IMG/VR virus record: IMGVR_UViG_3300021389_002918
Location: 1-48,750 of that record
Length of the DNA: 48,750 nt
From: a virus
Strand: one strand, 5' to 3'
Shown here: positions 1-6,631 of the stretch, piece after piece
Numbering within the stretch: the stretch's first letter is position 1
Layout of the letters: every line of letters begins with the position of its first letter
The notes under the pieces: model-generated
Told to the model about the DNA's origin: nothing
What the model saw: only the letters and a program-made list of their open reading frames with translations
Databases searched by the model: none
Translations under genes and position numbers: made by a program

Positions 1-263
1 CGAGTATACCTATATTGAATCCAAAAAGGTTTACTCGGATCTAATAATAAAGCTTCTAAATTCACATTAGTAAGATCAATATAATCAGAATATGTTACAC
101 CATCAGTTCCCCATCTAAATTGTTTATTGTAATAAACACTAGTATTTTCGCCTTTCGTTACATCAGTATATCCTAATACCTCTACAACATCTTTATAAGG
201 TTCCTGGAGACTTATTAATATAGCATCCCCGTTAGCATCCGTTGTTCTTCCGTTAACTGCCAT
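1..263 (-). CDS. Partial hypothetical protein, probably virion-associated (C-terminus off the left edge)
   Basis: An open frame starts with ATG at 263 and runs off the left edge, giving 87 complete codons that begin MAVNGRTTDANGDAILISLQ. It starts only three bases after the stop of the two-helix membrane protein at 267, which fits one transcription unit. The visible part is polar and aromatic-rich, with no signal peptide or membrane segment. I do not recognise the family. A tail or baseplate role is only an inference from its place in a phage late-type gene string, and the missing C-terminus prevents a better call. Confidence 0.6.
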   Translation of the reverse strand, partial: MAVNGRTTDANGDAILISLQEPYKDVVEVLGYTDVTKGENTSVYYNKQFRWGTDGVTYSDYIDLTNVNLEALLLDPSKPFWIQYRYT

Positions 264-266
264 TAA

Positions 267-533
267 TTAAGAATTTATTTGTTGATCTTCACCAATAGAT
301 TTTTTCTTTCCAAAAATCTTATCAGCCGAAGCAAGACCTAAACCACCAATACATATTGCTGCTACTGCATTAACAAGAGTAGGTTCTACTGGCATATCTG
401 TGTACAGATTAATCATTAGAGCAGTGCATAATGTTACGCCTGCCAAAATACCAATAAACCGTTTTGACGAAGGTGTACCTTTTTCATCTTTTAAAAGACC
501 ACCTAACCAATTGACAATTCTTTTCATATACAA
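267..533 (-). CDS. Small two-helix membrane protein, holin candidate
   Basis: The product is 88 residues. An amphipathic N-terminus is followed by two hydrophobic segments (about residues 26-43 and 54-68) joined by a short polar turn, and the tail is charged (KIFGKKKSIGEDQQ). Two membrane helices plus a charged tail in under 100 residues is the layout of class II holins, which form the inner-membrane lesion that releases endolysin. No endolysin is recognisable next to it, so holin is a hypothesis from topology only. Translation may start at Met1 (533) or Met3 (527). An AATATATAAAC box lies just upstream. It ends three bases before the next start. Confidence 0.6.
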   Translation of the reverse strand: MYMKRIVNWLGGLLKDEKGTPSSKRFIGILAGVTLCTALMINLYTDMPVEPTLVNAVAAICIGGLGLASADKIFGKKKSIGEDQQINS

Positions 534-538
534 ACATT

Positions 539-553
539 ATTTGTTTATATATT
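539..553 (-). promoter_or_regulatory. Candidate late-type promoter, AATATATAAACAAAT
   Basis: Minus-strand AATATATAAACAAAT lies just upstream of the start at 533. The same core AATATATAAA recurs before the genes starting at 6537 (variant), 10290, 11986, 15485 and 34225, and resembles the T4 late box TATAAATA. Its role as promoter is inferred from recurrence and position. Confidence 0.4.
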
Positions 554-557
554 CCCA

Positions 558-1232
558 TCAATAAGGTGTATAATCAGTTTTTACAATAAGGGTGGGATCA
601 TCTTCTTCTAATTTAGGATCAATGTAATCTACTATTTTAAAAGAATCTAATTTTCCGTCAATTTCCATAGATGCTAAAATATCTAAAATTGCAGTAGCCT
701 TCATATAAAAATAAGGCTTTCTATTCAGATACTTGTTTTCTAAGATTTTAAAATCAATTAAGGTTTTATTAAATAAGTCTAATTCTTTCCTATCTAATAA
801 TTTTGTTAGGTCAAAAATACCTTCTAGGATACTAAAATGAAAACTAAGAACCGGTAAACCTGATTCATTTTTTATTAACCTACTGTATTTTTTATCGTCA
901 TTTACACTGAATGTTAAAAACTCTAGGTTTTTTAGTCTACGTAAAATTGAAAGTATAAAGTAGATTGAATTAGGTTTGATTGAAGGATTAGGTAAAAAAC
1001 TGGTATTCTCAGCCTTTTCTATTTCAGCACGTAATCTTTTACTTGTTTTTATTGCAGTAAGAAAGGAAGATACTTTTACTGTATATTCTGAACCATCACC
1101 TAAAGTATTTAAATTTTTACATTCCTTTTTTACTCTACTAATGATTATACTATCAAAGTAATCATATTTAAATAAAGTAAAGGAAATGTGATTAGGTATC
1201 CCTAATTCAAAAGTATTATCAATTAACATCAT
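558..1232 (-). CDS. Hypothetical protein, 224 aa
   Basis: I do not recognise this 224-residue protein. It is soluble, rich in Lys, Leu, Ile and Asp, and predicted mostly helical, with no signal peptide, membrane span, Cys pair or nucleotide-binding motif. Its start overlaps the 3' end of the gp62-like gene by 14 bases, so the two are probably translationally coupled; Met2 at 1229 is an equally possible start. It sits downstream of the RNase H and clamp-loader genes, so a DNA-metabolism role is as plausible as a structural one. The reading frame is intact and its codon use resembles its neighbours. Confidence 0.6.
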   Translation of the reverse strand: MMLIDNTFELGIPNHISFTLFKYDYFDSIIISRVKKECKNLNTLGDGSEYTVKVSSFLTAIKTSKRLRAEIEKAENTSFLPNPSIKPNSIYFILSILRRLKNLEFLTFSVNDDKKYSRLIKNESGLPVLSFHFSILEGIFDLTKLLDRKELDLFNKTLIDFKILENKYLNRKPYFYMKATAILDILASMEIDGKLDSFKIVDYIDPKLEEDDPTLIVKTDYTPY

Positions 1233-1635
1233 TACCCATTTGTTTTTCTAGTATATCTATCGATGATTGGACTAGTGATGGGTTGTGTTTTAGAGCTTCT
1301 TTATATTCTCTTTCTCCGATTTCATTAAATTTCATATAAAGTTCTAATGCCTTAGGATTAGGATTCCATTCCTTTGCCTTTTGCTTAGCAGATTTTTTTA
1401 CTTTAGTGTAAATAAATCCTGGTACTCTATTAAATTTAGATGAAACTAATCGCCATGCTTCTGCTTGGCCAGCAGGATCTATTTTAAGTGAATTAAAAAG
1501 ATTTGCCTGTATAGGAAATTTAATACTCATAAATCTATTTGTCATAAATGAATTTTTAGATTTGTCGTAATTTGTAACCTTATCCCAGTGTTCATCCTTA
1601 CCGAAAAGAACTTTTATATAATCAAATAATTTCAT
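1219..1635 (-). CDS. Putative clamp-loader small subunit (gp62-like)
   Basis: The 138-residue product begins MKLFDYIKVLFGKDEHWDKV and has a KNSFMTNRFMS segment near residue 27. From memory this resembles the FD-x-n-NxFMVNRGLS pattern near the N-terminus of gp62-type clamp-loader small subunits of marine T4-like phages. T4 gp62 (187 aa) is the delta-prime-like arm that joins the four gp44 ATPases to load the gp45 clamp. The gene lies two recognised genes downstream of gp44 and next to RNase H, as expected for a replication cluster. The C-terminal part is basic then helical. The match is by motif only and it is shorter than T4 gp62, so the call is tentative. A CATATAAATATAAA box precedes it. 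Confidence 0.42.
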   Translation of the reverse strand: MKLFDYIKVLFGKDEHWDKVTNYDKSKNSFMTNRFMSIKFPIQANLFNSLKIDPAGQAEAWRLVSSKFNRVPGFIYTKVKKSAKQKAKEWNPNPKALELYMKFNEIGEREYKEALKHNPSLVQSSIDILEKQMGNDVN

Positions 1636-1640
1636 TGAGT

Positions 1641-1656
1641 TATTTTATATTTATAT
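1641..1656 (-). promoter_or_regulatory. Candidate promoter box, CATATAAATATAAA
   Basis: Minus strand carries CATATAAATATAAAATA just upstream of the start at 1635, a member of the TATAxAxxATAAA family seen before replication genes. Function inferred. Confidence 0.35.
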
Positions 1657-1674
1657 GAAAGAAAAAGAAAAAGT

Positions 1675-2898
1675 TTAAAAAATCTTATCTTGTTTTTTAC
1701 CACCTTTTATAAAAGACATGTCATCTGATTCATTATCATCATCTTTAAAAAATGAAGCTTTAAATGAACTATCAGTTTCTTTTGCATATTCTGTATTTTC
1801 CAAAATGGATTTCATAGTAGAAATTGTTTTTAACTGTAAACCTTTTAAATCCATTTTAGATTCTACTGATTTAAACATTTCATCTAGGATACCTTCTGGT
1901 ATAGATTCAGCAGCAAGAACCATAAGATTAACATTAGATTTGAGATTAGAAATAATTTGTTCCCTGCTCATATGTTTTGCATTCATAACTCTTATAGTCA
2001 TATTTGCAAGATCAGTAATATACTCATCATTATAAAGATACATATGAGATAGGTGACCATGCTTTTCTTTAAATTCAGAAATAATAGCAGTTGCTTTATT
2101 TTCACTAATACCGTATCTCCTATTACCTTTTTTATAAAAATATGCAGGTGGTACATTATCGCCGGCATCTCCAGTAAGTACCTTACGGAAACGAAAGTCT
2201 TCAGGGTCAACCTCTATAATAGAAACCTTTTTCTTTGCGACTAATGCCTTAAGTAATTTTTTAGCCTGATTCTCTGGTGATACAGAGGTTTTTAGTACAT
2301 CAAATACATCATCAGATTGTTCTTCTTCAGTTTGAGAATTCATCCATTCAGAAAAACCTTGATAAGTATATAGTTTTTTATGAGCCGGTGAAAATAAAAT
2401 TGTATGAGTATTATTATTTGTACTCTTATCTACTAATTGAACTAAGTCCCTGTCCCCAGTAAACATAATAACTGATTTATCATTTGCAAGGCATTCTGTA
2501 TTCCATGCATACATTAAATCGTCACCTTCAGCGCCATCAATTTTTGAAATGATAACACCTTGCTTAGATAAGATAGAAATAAAGTCGGCAGTTGCCTTAG
2601 AAAAGTTTTCCCAGTTAAGGGCGTCATTTTGTTTACGATTACCTTTATATTCTGCCTCAGGGTAAAAGTCCTTTCTCCATGATCTTGAATCTACAGTCCA
2701 AACAACTTTGTCAATAAGACCTTCAAATAATCTGATTTGATATGCAAAGTCAGTTGCCAATTTTTTAACGAATGCTTGCACATCTTCTTCTGTTCCTAAT
2801 AGACCTGCCTTTTTTGATCTACTAGGAATTACATATAGTGTTCTAAACAGAAAATAATTACCATCTATAACAAATGTATGTCTGCCGGTTTTTTTCAT
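1675..2898 (-). CDS. rnh: RNase H, FEN-1-type 5'-3' flap nuclease (T4 Rnh-like)
   Basis: The 407-residue product belongs to the T4 RNase H/FEN-1 family, which removes RNA primers and short flaps from lagging-strand fragments. Metal-binding acidic residues are visible in order: VIDGN with Asp12, VVWTVDS with Asp70, the YKGNR segment at 84-88, EGDD at 124-127, TGDRD at 147-151, and TGDAGDN at 242-248 opening the helix-hairpin-helix region. T4 Rnh has 305 residues. This one is longer, with an insertion around 185-235 and an acidic, disordered tail of about 35 residues (DDDNESDD) that may bind a partner. It follows the small 51-residue gene downstream of gp44, fitting lagging-strand processing. 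All expected catalytic acids appear present. Confidence 0.92.
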   Translation of the reverse strand: MKKTGRHTFVIDGNYFLFRTLYVIPSRSKKAGLLGTEEDVQAFVKKLATDFAYQIRLFEGLIDKVVWTVDSRSWRKDFYPEAEYKGNRKQNDALNWENFSKATADFISILSKQGVIISKIDGAEGDDLMYAWNTECLANDKSVIMFTGDRDLVQLVDKSTNNNTHTILFSPAHKKLYTYQGFSEWMNSQTEEEQSDDVFDVLKTSVSPENQAKKLLKALVAKKKVSIIEVDPEDFRFRKVLTGDAGDNVPPAYFYKKGNRRYGISENKATAIISEFKEKHGHLSHMYLYNDEYITDLANMTIRVMNAKHMSREQIISNLKSNVNLMVLAAESIPEGILDEMFKSVESKMDLKGLQLKTISTMKSILENTEYAKETDSSFKASFFKDDDNESDDMSFIKGGKKQDKIF

Positions 2899-2913
2899 AT
2901 TATGTGTTATTTA

Positions 2914-2928
2914 ATTTAAATATAACAA
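2914..2928 (-). promoter_or_regulatory. Candidate promoter, TTGTTATATTTAAAT (shared 15-mer)
   Basis: Minus-strand TTGTTATATTTAAAT upstream of rnh (start 2898) is identical over 15 bases to the site at 46887-46901. It is unlike the late-type box and loosely recalls the Bacteroidetes -7 element TAnnTTTG. It may be a host-sigma or second phage-sigma promoter (inference). Confidence 0.42.
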
Positions 2929-2931
2929 GTA

Positions 2932-3087
2932 TTAATTGAATCTGAAAGAAGAGTTCAAAATAATTTCTTCACATTCTTCTTTGGTTAATTTTGATTGTCT
3001 TAGGTCATAATATCTTGCAACTGCGCTACCTAACTCCATGTGATTGGGAAACTTCTTTATTAACTTTTGTAAAAATTGTGTTCTCAT
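2932..3087 (-). CDS. Hypothetical 51-aa protein
   Basis: A 51-residue frame (MRTQFLQKLIKKFPNH... ending NSSFRFN) starts inside the stop of the gp44 gene: the two share an ATGA overlap at 3084-3087. Such coupling is typical of real adjacent phage genes and is the main reason to accept it. The product is basic at the N-terminus and acidic in its last third (LTKEECEEII), probably two helices. I recognise no family. Its position between the clamp loader and RNase H suggests a small replication accessory factor, without direct evidence. Confidence 0.6.
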   Translation of the reverse strand: MRTQFLQKLIKKFPNHMELGSAVARYYDLRQSKLTKEECEEIILNSSFRFN

Positions 3088-4046
3088 GCGCCATTAACTA
3101 TTGTTTGCAGTTCATAAATACAAGCAAGCATTGATACTGCAGGATCTATTACTTGTTGCCTTTGCGATTGATATTTTGCAACCGTTACAATTATCTGTGG
3201 AATAAATTGTATATATGATTGCCTATCTTGTTTTATAAAATCTATAAACTCTGCACCTAAAGAAGATAATACATCATCAGTTCTGTTCGCATAATTAGAT
3301 AACATATATTGATAATTCTTCACAGGATCTTCTCCATCAATAATAAGATCATAAATATCTTTATAAACCGAACTGAATTGTTTAATGTTTTCAACTGTTA
3401 TAGTTTCTACACCTTGTGATTTAAATCCTTGTAATTGATTTAACATATTTCTTAAATCAGGAAATTTTCTTTTCACTAATTCTACGGCTGCATGTTTATC
3501 AATACCTATTCCTTCTTCTTTACATATTTGAAAAATCCTCATAATGTAACTTTTCATTATTTCGGTTTCTTCTTCTTTAGAAAAATCAAAATCAATCATT
3601 TCAAATCTTGACTGAATTGGATCCGGTACTTTATTAATATAATTACACGTTGCAATGAACCTTGCATTTACGGCAAATTGATCCATTGTGGCTCTTAATG
3701 CTTTAAAGAATTGATCAGATACACCATCAATCTCATCAAGTATAATTACTTTCATTTTACCTGGTTCATCCATTATAGAACGGTTAGCACAAAAATCAGT
3801 AATTCTATTTCTTACAACATCCACTGAAGTATCTGTGGACGCATTAATGTAAAGGTATGGGTGTTTAAAATGTTTTACTAATGCTTTAGCAGCTGAAGTT
3901 TTACCGGTACCTGGGCTACCATGTAACAATAAATGTTGATAAACACCTTTACTTAATTTTTCACCAACTCTTTGTGGTGTAATTAAATCATCTAAGGATT
4001 GCGGTCTATACTTCTCTGTCAATAAGACGTTTTGGATATTCTTCAT
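3084..4046 (-). CDS. gp44: Sliding-clamp loader ATPase subunit (gp44-like)
   Basis: This is the AAA+ ATPase of the phage clamp loader, which opens the gp45 clamp and places it on primer-template DNA. With the start at 4046 (MKNIQNVLLTEKYRPQ) it has 320 residues, nearly identical to the 319 of T4 gp44. Visible motifs are EKYRP at 11-15, Walker A GSPGTGKT at 43-50, Walker B ILDEID at 102-107, sensor 1 in ATCNY near Asn135, and an SRF arginine-finger motif at 146-148 (SRC in many relatives). The frame stays open to 4094, but those 16 extra residues would be coded by the promoter-like CATATAAAAATAAA box, so 4046 is preferred. It overlaps the 51-aa gene by ATGA. Confidence 0.95.
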   Translation of the reverse strand: MKNIQNVLLTEKYRPQSLDDLITPQRVGEKLSKGVYQHLLLHGSPGTGKTSAAKALVKHFKHPYLYINASTDTSVDVVRNRITDFCANRSIMDEPGKMKVIILDEIDGVSDQFFKALRATMDQFAVNARFIATCNYINKVPDPIQSRFEMIDFDFSKEEETEIMKSYIMRIFQICKEEGIGIDKHAAVELVKRKFPDLRNMLNQLQGFKSQGVETITVENIKQFSSVYKDIYDLIIDGEDPVKNYQYMLSNYANRTDDVLSSLGAEFIDFIKQDRQSYIQFIPQIIVTVAKYQSQRQQVIDPAVSMLACIYELQTIVNGA

Positions 4047-4056
4047 ATATGAGTTA

Positions 4057-4072
4057 GATTTATTTTTATATG
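4057..4072 (-). promoter_or_regulatory. Candidate promoter, CATATAAAAATAAATC
   Basis: Minus-strand CATATAAAAATAAATC lies 10 bases before the gp44 start at 4046. It is the same box as at 21058 and 43887. It lies in the short divergent gap (4047-4118) between gp44 and the only plus-strand gene, whose own promoter I could not define. Confidence 0.4.
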
Positions 4073-4118
4073 TAAAAATGGAATATAGTTTCAATGAAAT
4101 AAATAAAAAAAATTACCT

Positions 4119-4901
4119 ATGAGAAGGAGCCGAGTAATAAGAAAGATTGTTAAAGTGACAGTTCCTACTGAAACTATTAAAAGTAGAGTAGAAAAAAGAG
4201 GTACTAAAAAAACTACTCATGTTGCTAAAAAAGTTTCTAAACCAGTCCGTATGGAGAGAAAACAGTCTGCACAGGATCTCCACCGTAAATTTGGAGAGTA
4301 TGGGAAGGTAGAACCTATTTGGAAAGGTGAAACCGTATATCTTATAGGTGGTGGCCCTTCATTGGCTAAGTTTAAGTGGAATAGGCTTAATAGTAAAAAG
4401 ACTATAGCAATTAATAAAGCAATACAGTTCTATCCTAATGCAGACGCTCTATATTGGACAGATGGTAGGGTATATACTTGGTTTAGAGAAGATATAGATT
4501 CTTTCAAAGGTTTAAAATATACAATAAGAGCAAACGGAAAAAAAGATATTACTTCACTAAAGAGAGGTAAGAAGCTAGGTATAGAATGGGCAAAGGATAC
4601 ATTGGCTCACGGTAATAATAGTGGATGTGCAGCAATTAATTTAGCAATACATTTAGGTGCTAAAAGAATTATATTATTAGGATATGATATGGGAAGCAAT
4701 GGAACTAATAGCCATTTTCACGATGGGTACCCGGTCAATGCAACTGCTGCCAATATTTATAAAAATCAATTTATACCGGCGTTTGATGCTATTGCAGAGG
4801 ATATTAAAGGAAAGGGAATACAAATTTTTAATGCATGCCCTACAAGTAAGTTAAATGCTTTTAAAAAAATTACTATAGAGGAAGGATTAGCCTTTAGATG
4901 A
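4119..4901 (+). CDS. DUF115/MptE-like Rossmann protein, the only plus-strand gene
   Basis: The 260-residue product has a very basic N-terminal tail (about residues 1-50, many Lys, Arg and Thr), then a Rossmann-type domain starting VYLIGGGPSL near residue 72. It continues with ALYWTDGRVYTW and, later, RIILLGYDMG. GGGPSL plus LLGYDM are typical of the DUF115/MptE-like family, which includes phage proteins of unknown role and the flagellin-glycosylating Maf enzymes that transfer nonulosonic-type sugars. A sugar- or nucleotide-linked transfer is therefore possible (inference) and would fit the glycan cassette at 22-39 kb. Its 3' end overlaps the convergent zinc-ribbon gene by 15 bases. Being opposite to every other gene, it may be a later acquisition or an early gene. 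Confidence 0.75.
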   Translation: MRRSRVIRKIVKVTVPTETIKSRVEKRGTKKTTHVAKKVSKPVRMERKQSAQDLHRKFGEYGKVEPIWKGETVYLIGGGPSLAKFKWNRLNSKKTIAINKAIQFYPNADALYWTDGRVYTWFREDIDSFKGLKYTIRANGKKDITSLKRGKKLGIEWAKDTLAHGNNSGCAAINLAIHLGAKRIILLGYDMGSNGTNSHFHDGYPVNATAANIYKNQFIPAFDAIAEDIKGKGIQIFNACPTSKLNAFKKITIEEGLAFR

Positions 4902-5378
4902 TCTGCGTACATAAGTCATAAACTCCCTCTGTTCACCTTTTAATAATGATTTACAGTGTTTTAAAAATCTAACAGATGAATCTATTATTCTTTTATCAAC
5001 TCTTTTATTCCGTGAGTTATGAGCCTCAGAACATTTTTTACAAACAAAGTTTTCAACCTTCTTAGAATCCATTCTTGATTTTATCTCAACTTTACATACA
5101 GCACAATTCCAATCTACAATATCAGAATCTTTTTCTAATTCTTTTATATTTGTAAAAGTTTCTCTAAAAGGATTCCAAAGTATACGGTTAGGATTTTTTT
5201 CATGTTCATTCATATCCTCAACCTTAAAGATAACCTCAAATGCTTGTGTATCAGAATCTAACCATTTAAGATAGTTATTCTCTAGCATAAATCGTTGCTT
5301 CAAAGGAGGCAGATTCTCCAATAGAATACCATGCCTCCTTTTATACCATCCAAAGTTTATCTTACGGACTTTATACAT
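4887..5378 (-). CDS. Hypothetical zinc-ribbon protein, 163 aa
   Basis: The 163-residue protein carries a four-Cys zinc-ribbon pattern, CAVC near residue 92 and CKKC about 20 residues later, flanked by basic stretches (RNKRVDKR; KSLLKGEQR). The N-terminus (MYKVRKINFGWYKRR) is basic and aromatic. Such ribbons usually bind nucleic acid or stabilise a small fold. I recognise no specific family. It overlaps the 388-aa coiled-coil gene upstream by 8 bases, so the two are probably coupled, and it converges with the plus-strand gene, sharing 15 bases at the 3' ends. A role in head assembly or transcription is speculation. Confidence 0.65.
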   Translation of the reverse strand: MYKVRKINFGWYKRRHGILLENLPPLKQRFMLENNYLKWLDSDTQAFEVIFKVEDMNEHEKNPNRILWNPFRETFTNIKELEKDSDIVDWNCAVCKVEIKSRMDSKKVENFVCKKCSEAHNSRNKRVDKRIIDSSVRFLKHCKSLLKGEQREFMTYVRRSSKG

Positions 5379-6537
5379 TATTCATTAACCTTCTAAACTT
5401 TTCAGAAACAGATTCTTCAAGCGGTTGAAATGATTCTCCTGTAGGTTTAGATAGTGCAGCCAATTTCTTTTTAGCATCAGCTTCCTTTTTCTTAAGTTCA
5501 GCAATATCTTCTTTGCTATCTTCAATTGCCTTTTGTAGCTTTTGAACTTGTTCTTCGGAACCTCTACCAGTTTTTAGATCTCTTTTGGCCTGCTCCAAAT
5601 CCTTAACTGCTTTATTCATTGTAGTTCTTTCAGCTTCTATGTTATCATTATAAGCTTTAATATCAGCTTCTAATTTTGCACCTGGATCATCTTTACCTGT
5701 CTCAGTCTCTGTTTCAGTTTCGGTCTCTGTTTCAGTATTACCTTCAGGATCAAGTGCATTTATCTTTTTCATTATTTCCCCGATGTCATCACCTAACCCT
5801 TGGAATAATTCATCATTACCATCTAACTTAGCTTTTTTCTGTTGGGCTTGTTTAAATTTAATTTCTGCTTGTAATTTAGCCTTTTCATCTTCACCATCTT
5901 TTACTTTATCATATGCAGCTTTAGCCTTTTCAATCTCAGCCTCAACAGCTTTCTTTTCCTTTTCGGCTTTTTCTTTATCTAACTTTTCCTTTTCAGCCCT
6001 TTCCTTTTCGCCTGGTAATTCAACCTGTTCTTTATCTCCACTATCAGATTCATAATCTTTAAGATCTTTTGTAGCATCCGCTGCTTTGGTTGCTAATTTT
6101 TTAATTTTAATCTTAAGTTGTTTTGATTCTTCACCGTCTGCTGCTTTAAGCGCAGTTTCAGCTGCAGCTAAGTTAGCTTTAGTTGTTGCAATAGTTACAA
6201 CCTTTTTAAGAGGGTCTGTTGTAGCAAGATCTTTCATTCTTTGACTAACTGCAGATGCTTTATCCTTAAGTGCCTGATTCTTAGCGGCGTTTGCAGCTTT
6301 TAATGTATCACTAGTCTTTTTATCTAATTCTCCTTTAGATGCTTGTTTCTTCTTTTCGTAATCAACATTATTTAAAGCTATTTGGACTTTAGTCTGTTGA
6401 TACTTCTTAGCATTGTTTTTAATCTTTTTCCATTTTATAGGATTAGACGCAATACCTTTAATATCAGTAATACCTTCATCTACATTTTTATTATTAGATT
6501 CTGATATAAACTCATTATATGATTTTACTCTTTTCAT
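5371..6537 (-). CDS. Coiled-coil, Lys/Glu/Ala-rich protein, probable virion or prohead-core component
   Basis: The 388-residue product is almost entirely charged helix: long Lys/Glu/Ala stretches (residues 60-260 and 285-365) predict extended coiled coil. A (TE)6T run at 268-280 is coded by a degenerate tandem of Thr-Glu codons. The N-terminus MKRVKSYNEFISES and the C-terminal ESFQPLEES have the form of short motifs found at ends of head proteins that meet the gp21 protease (T4 sites are L/I-x-E), so a core or internal head protein is plausible. It lies directly after the major capsid terminator behind its own AATATATAATAAAA box. No enzymatic motif is seen. Confidence 0.65.
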   Translation of the reverse strand: MKRVKSYNEFISESNNKNVDEGITDIKGIASNPIKWKKIKNNAKKYQQTKVQIALNNVDYEKKKQASKGELDKKTSDTLKAANAAKNQALKDKASAVSQRMKDLATTDPLKKVVTIATTKANLAAAETALKAADGEESKQLKIKIKKLATKAADATKDLKDYESDSGDKEQVELPGEKERAEKEKLDKEKAEKEKKAVEAEIEKAKAAYDKVKDGEDEKAKLQAEIKFKQAQQKKAKLDGNDELFQGLGDDIGEIMKKINALDPEGNTETETETETETETGKDDPGAKLEADIKAYNDNIEAERTTMNKAVKDLEQAKRDLKTGRGSEEQVQKLQKAIEDSKEDIAELKKKEADAKKKLAALSKPTGESFQPLEESVSEKFRRLMNNV

Positions 6538-6547
6538 AGTTAGTTTT

Positions 6548-6563
6548 AATTTTATTATATATT
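6548..6563 (-). promoter_or_regulatory. Candidate late-type promoter, AATATATAATAAAATT
   Basis: Minus-strand AATATATAATAAAATT upstream of the start at 6537 shares AATATATAA with the virion-gene boxes. It lies just past the gp23 terminator, so it would restart transcription for the next unit. Confidence 0.4.
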
Positions 6564-6577
6564 AGAGTTTTAAAAAC

Positions 6578-6609
6578 AAAAAAGGTCCGCCTTTCGGCGA
6601 ACCTTTCTT
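6578..6609 (-). terminator. Intrinsic terminator of the major capsid unit
   Basis: On the minus strand AGGTTCGCC-GAAA-GGCGGACCT forms a stem closed by a GAAA tetraloop, followed by a run of six T. One U·G pair is tolerated in minus-sense RNA; the plus-sense copy would have a C·A mismatch. It lies about 25 bases after the gp23 stop. Confidence 0.88.
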
Positions 6610-6631
6610 AAAGTCATATACCTAAATAGGA

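Noticed and set aside
1998-2210. 70-codon open frame on the same strand inside RNase H
   Set aside because: It is an alternate frame inside a well-supported gene without motif or start context. Several similar frames on both strands (976-1161, 1718-2035, 5783-6055, 35730-36002, 42112-42405) were dropped for the same reason.
4047-4094. N-terminal extension of the gp44-like protein to 4094
   Set aside because: These 16 codons coincide with the CATATAAAAATAAA box, and the family alignment begins at the Met at 4046, giving a length almost equal to T4 gp44.
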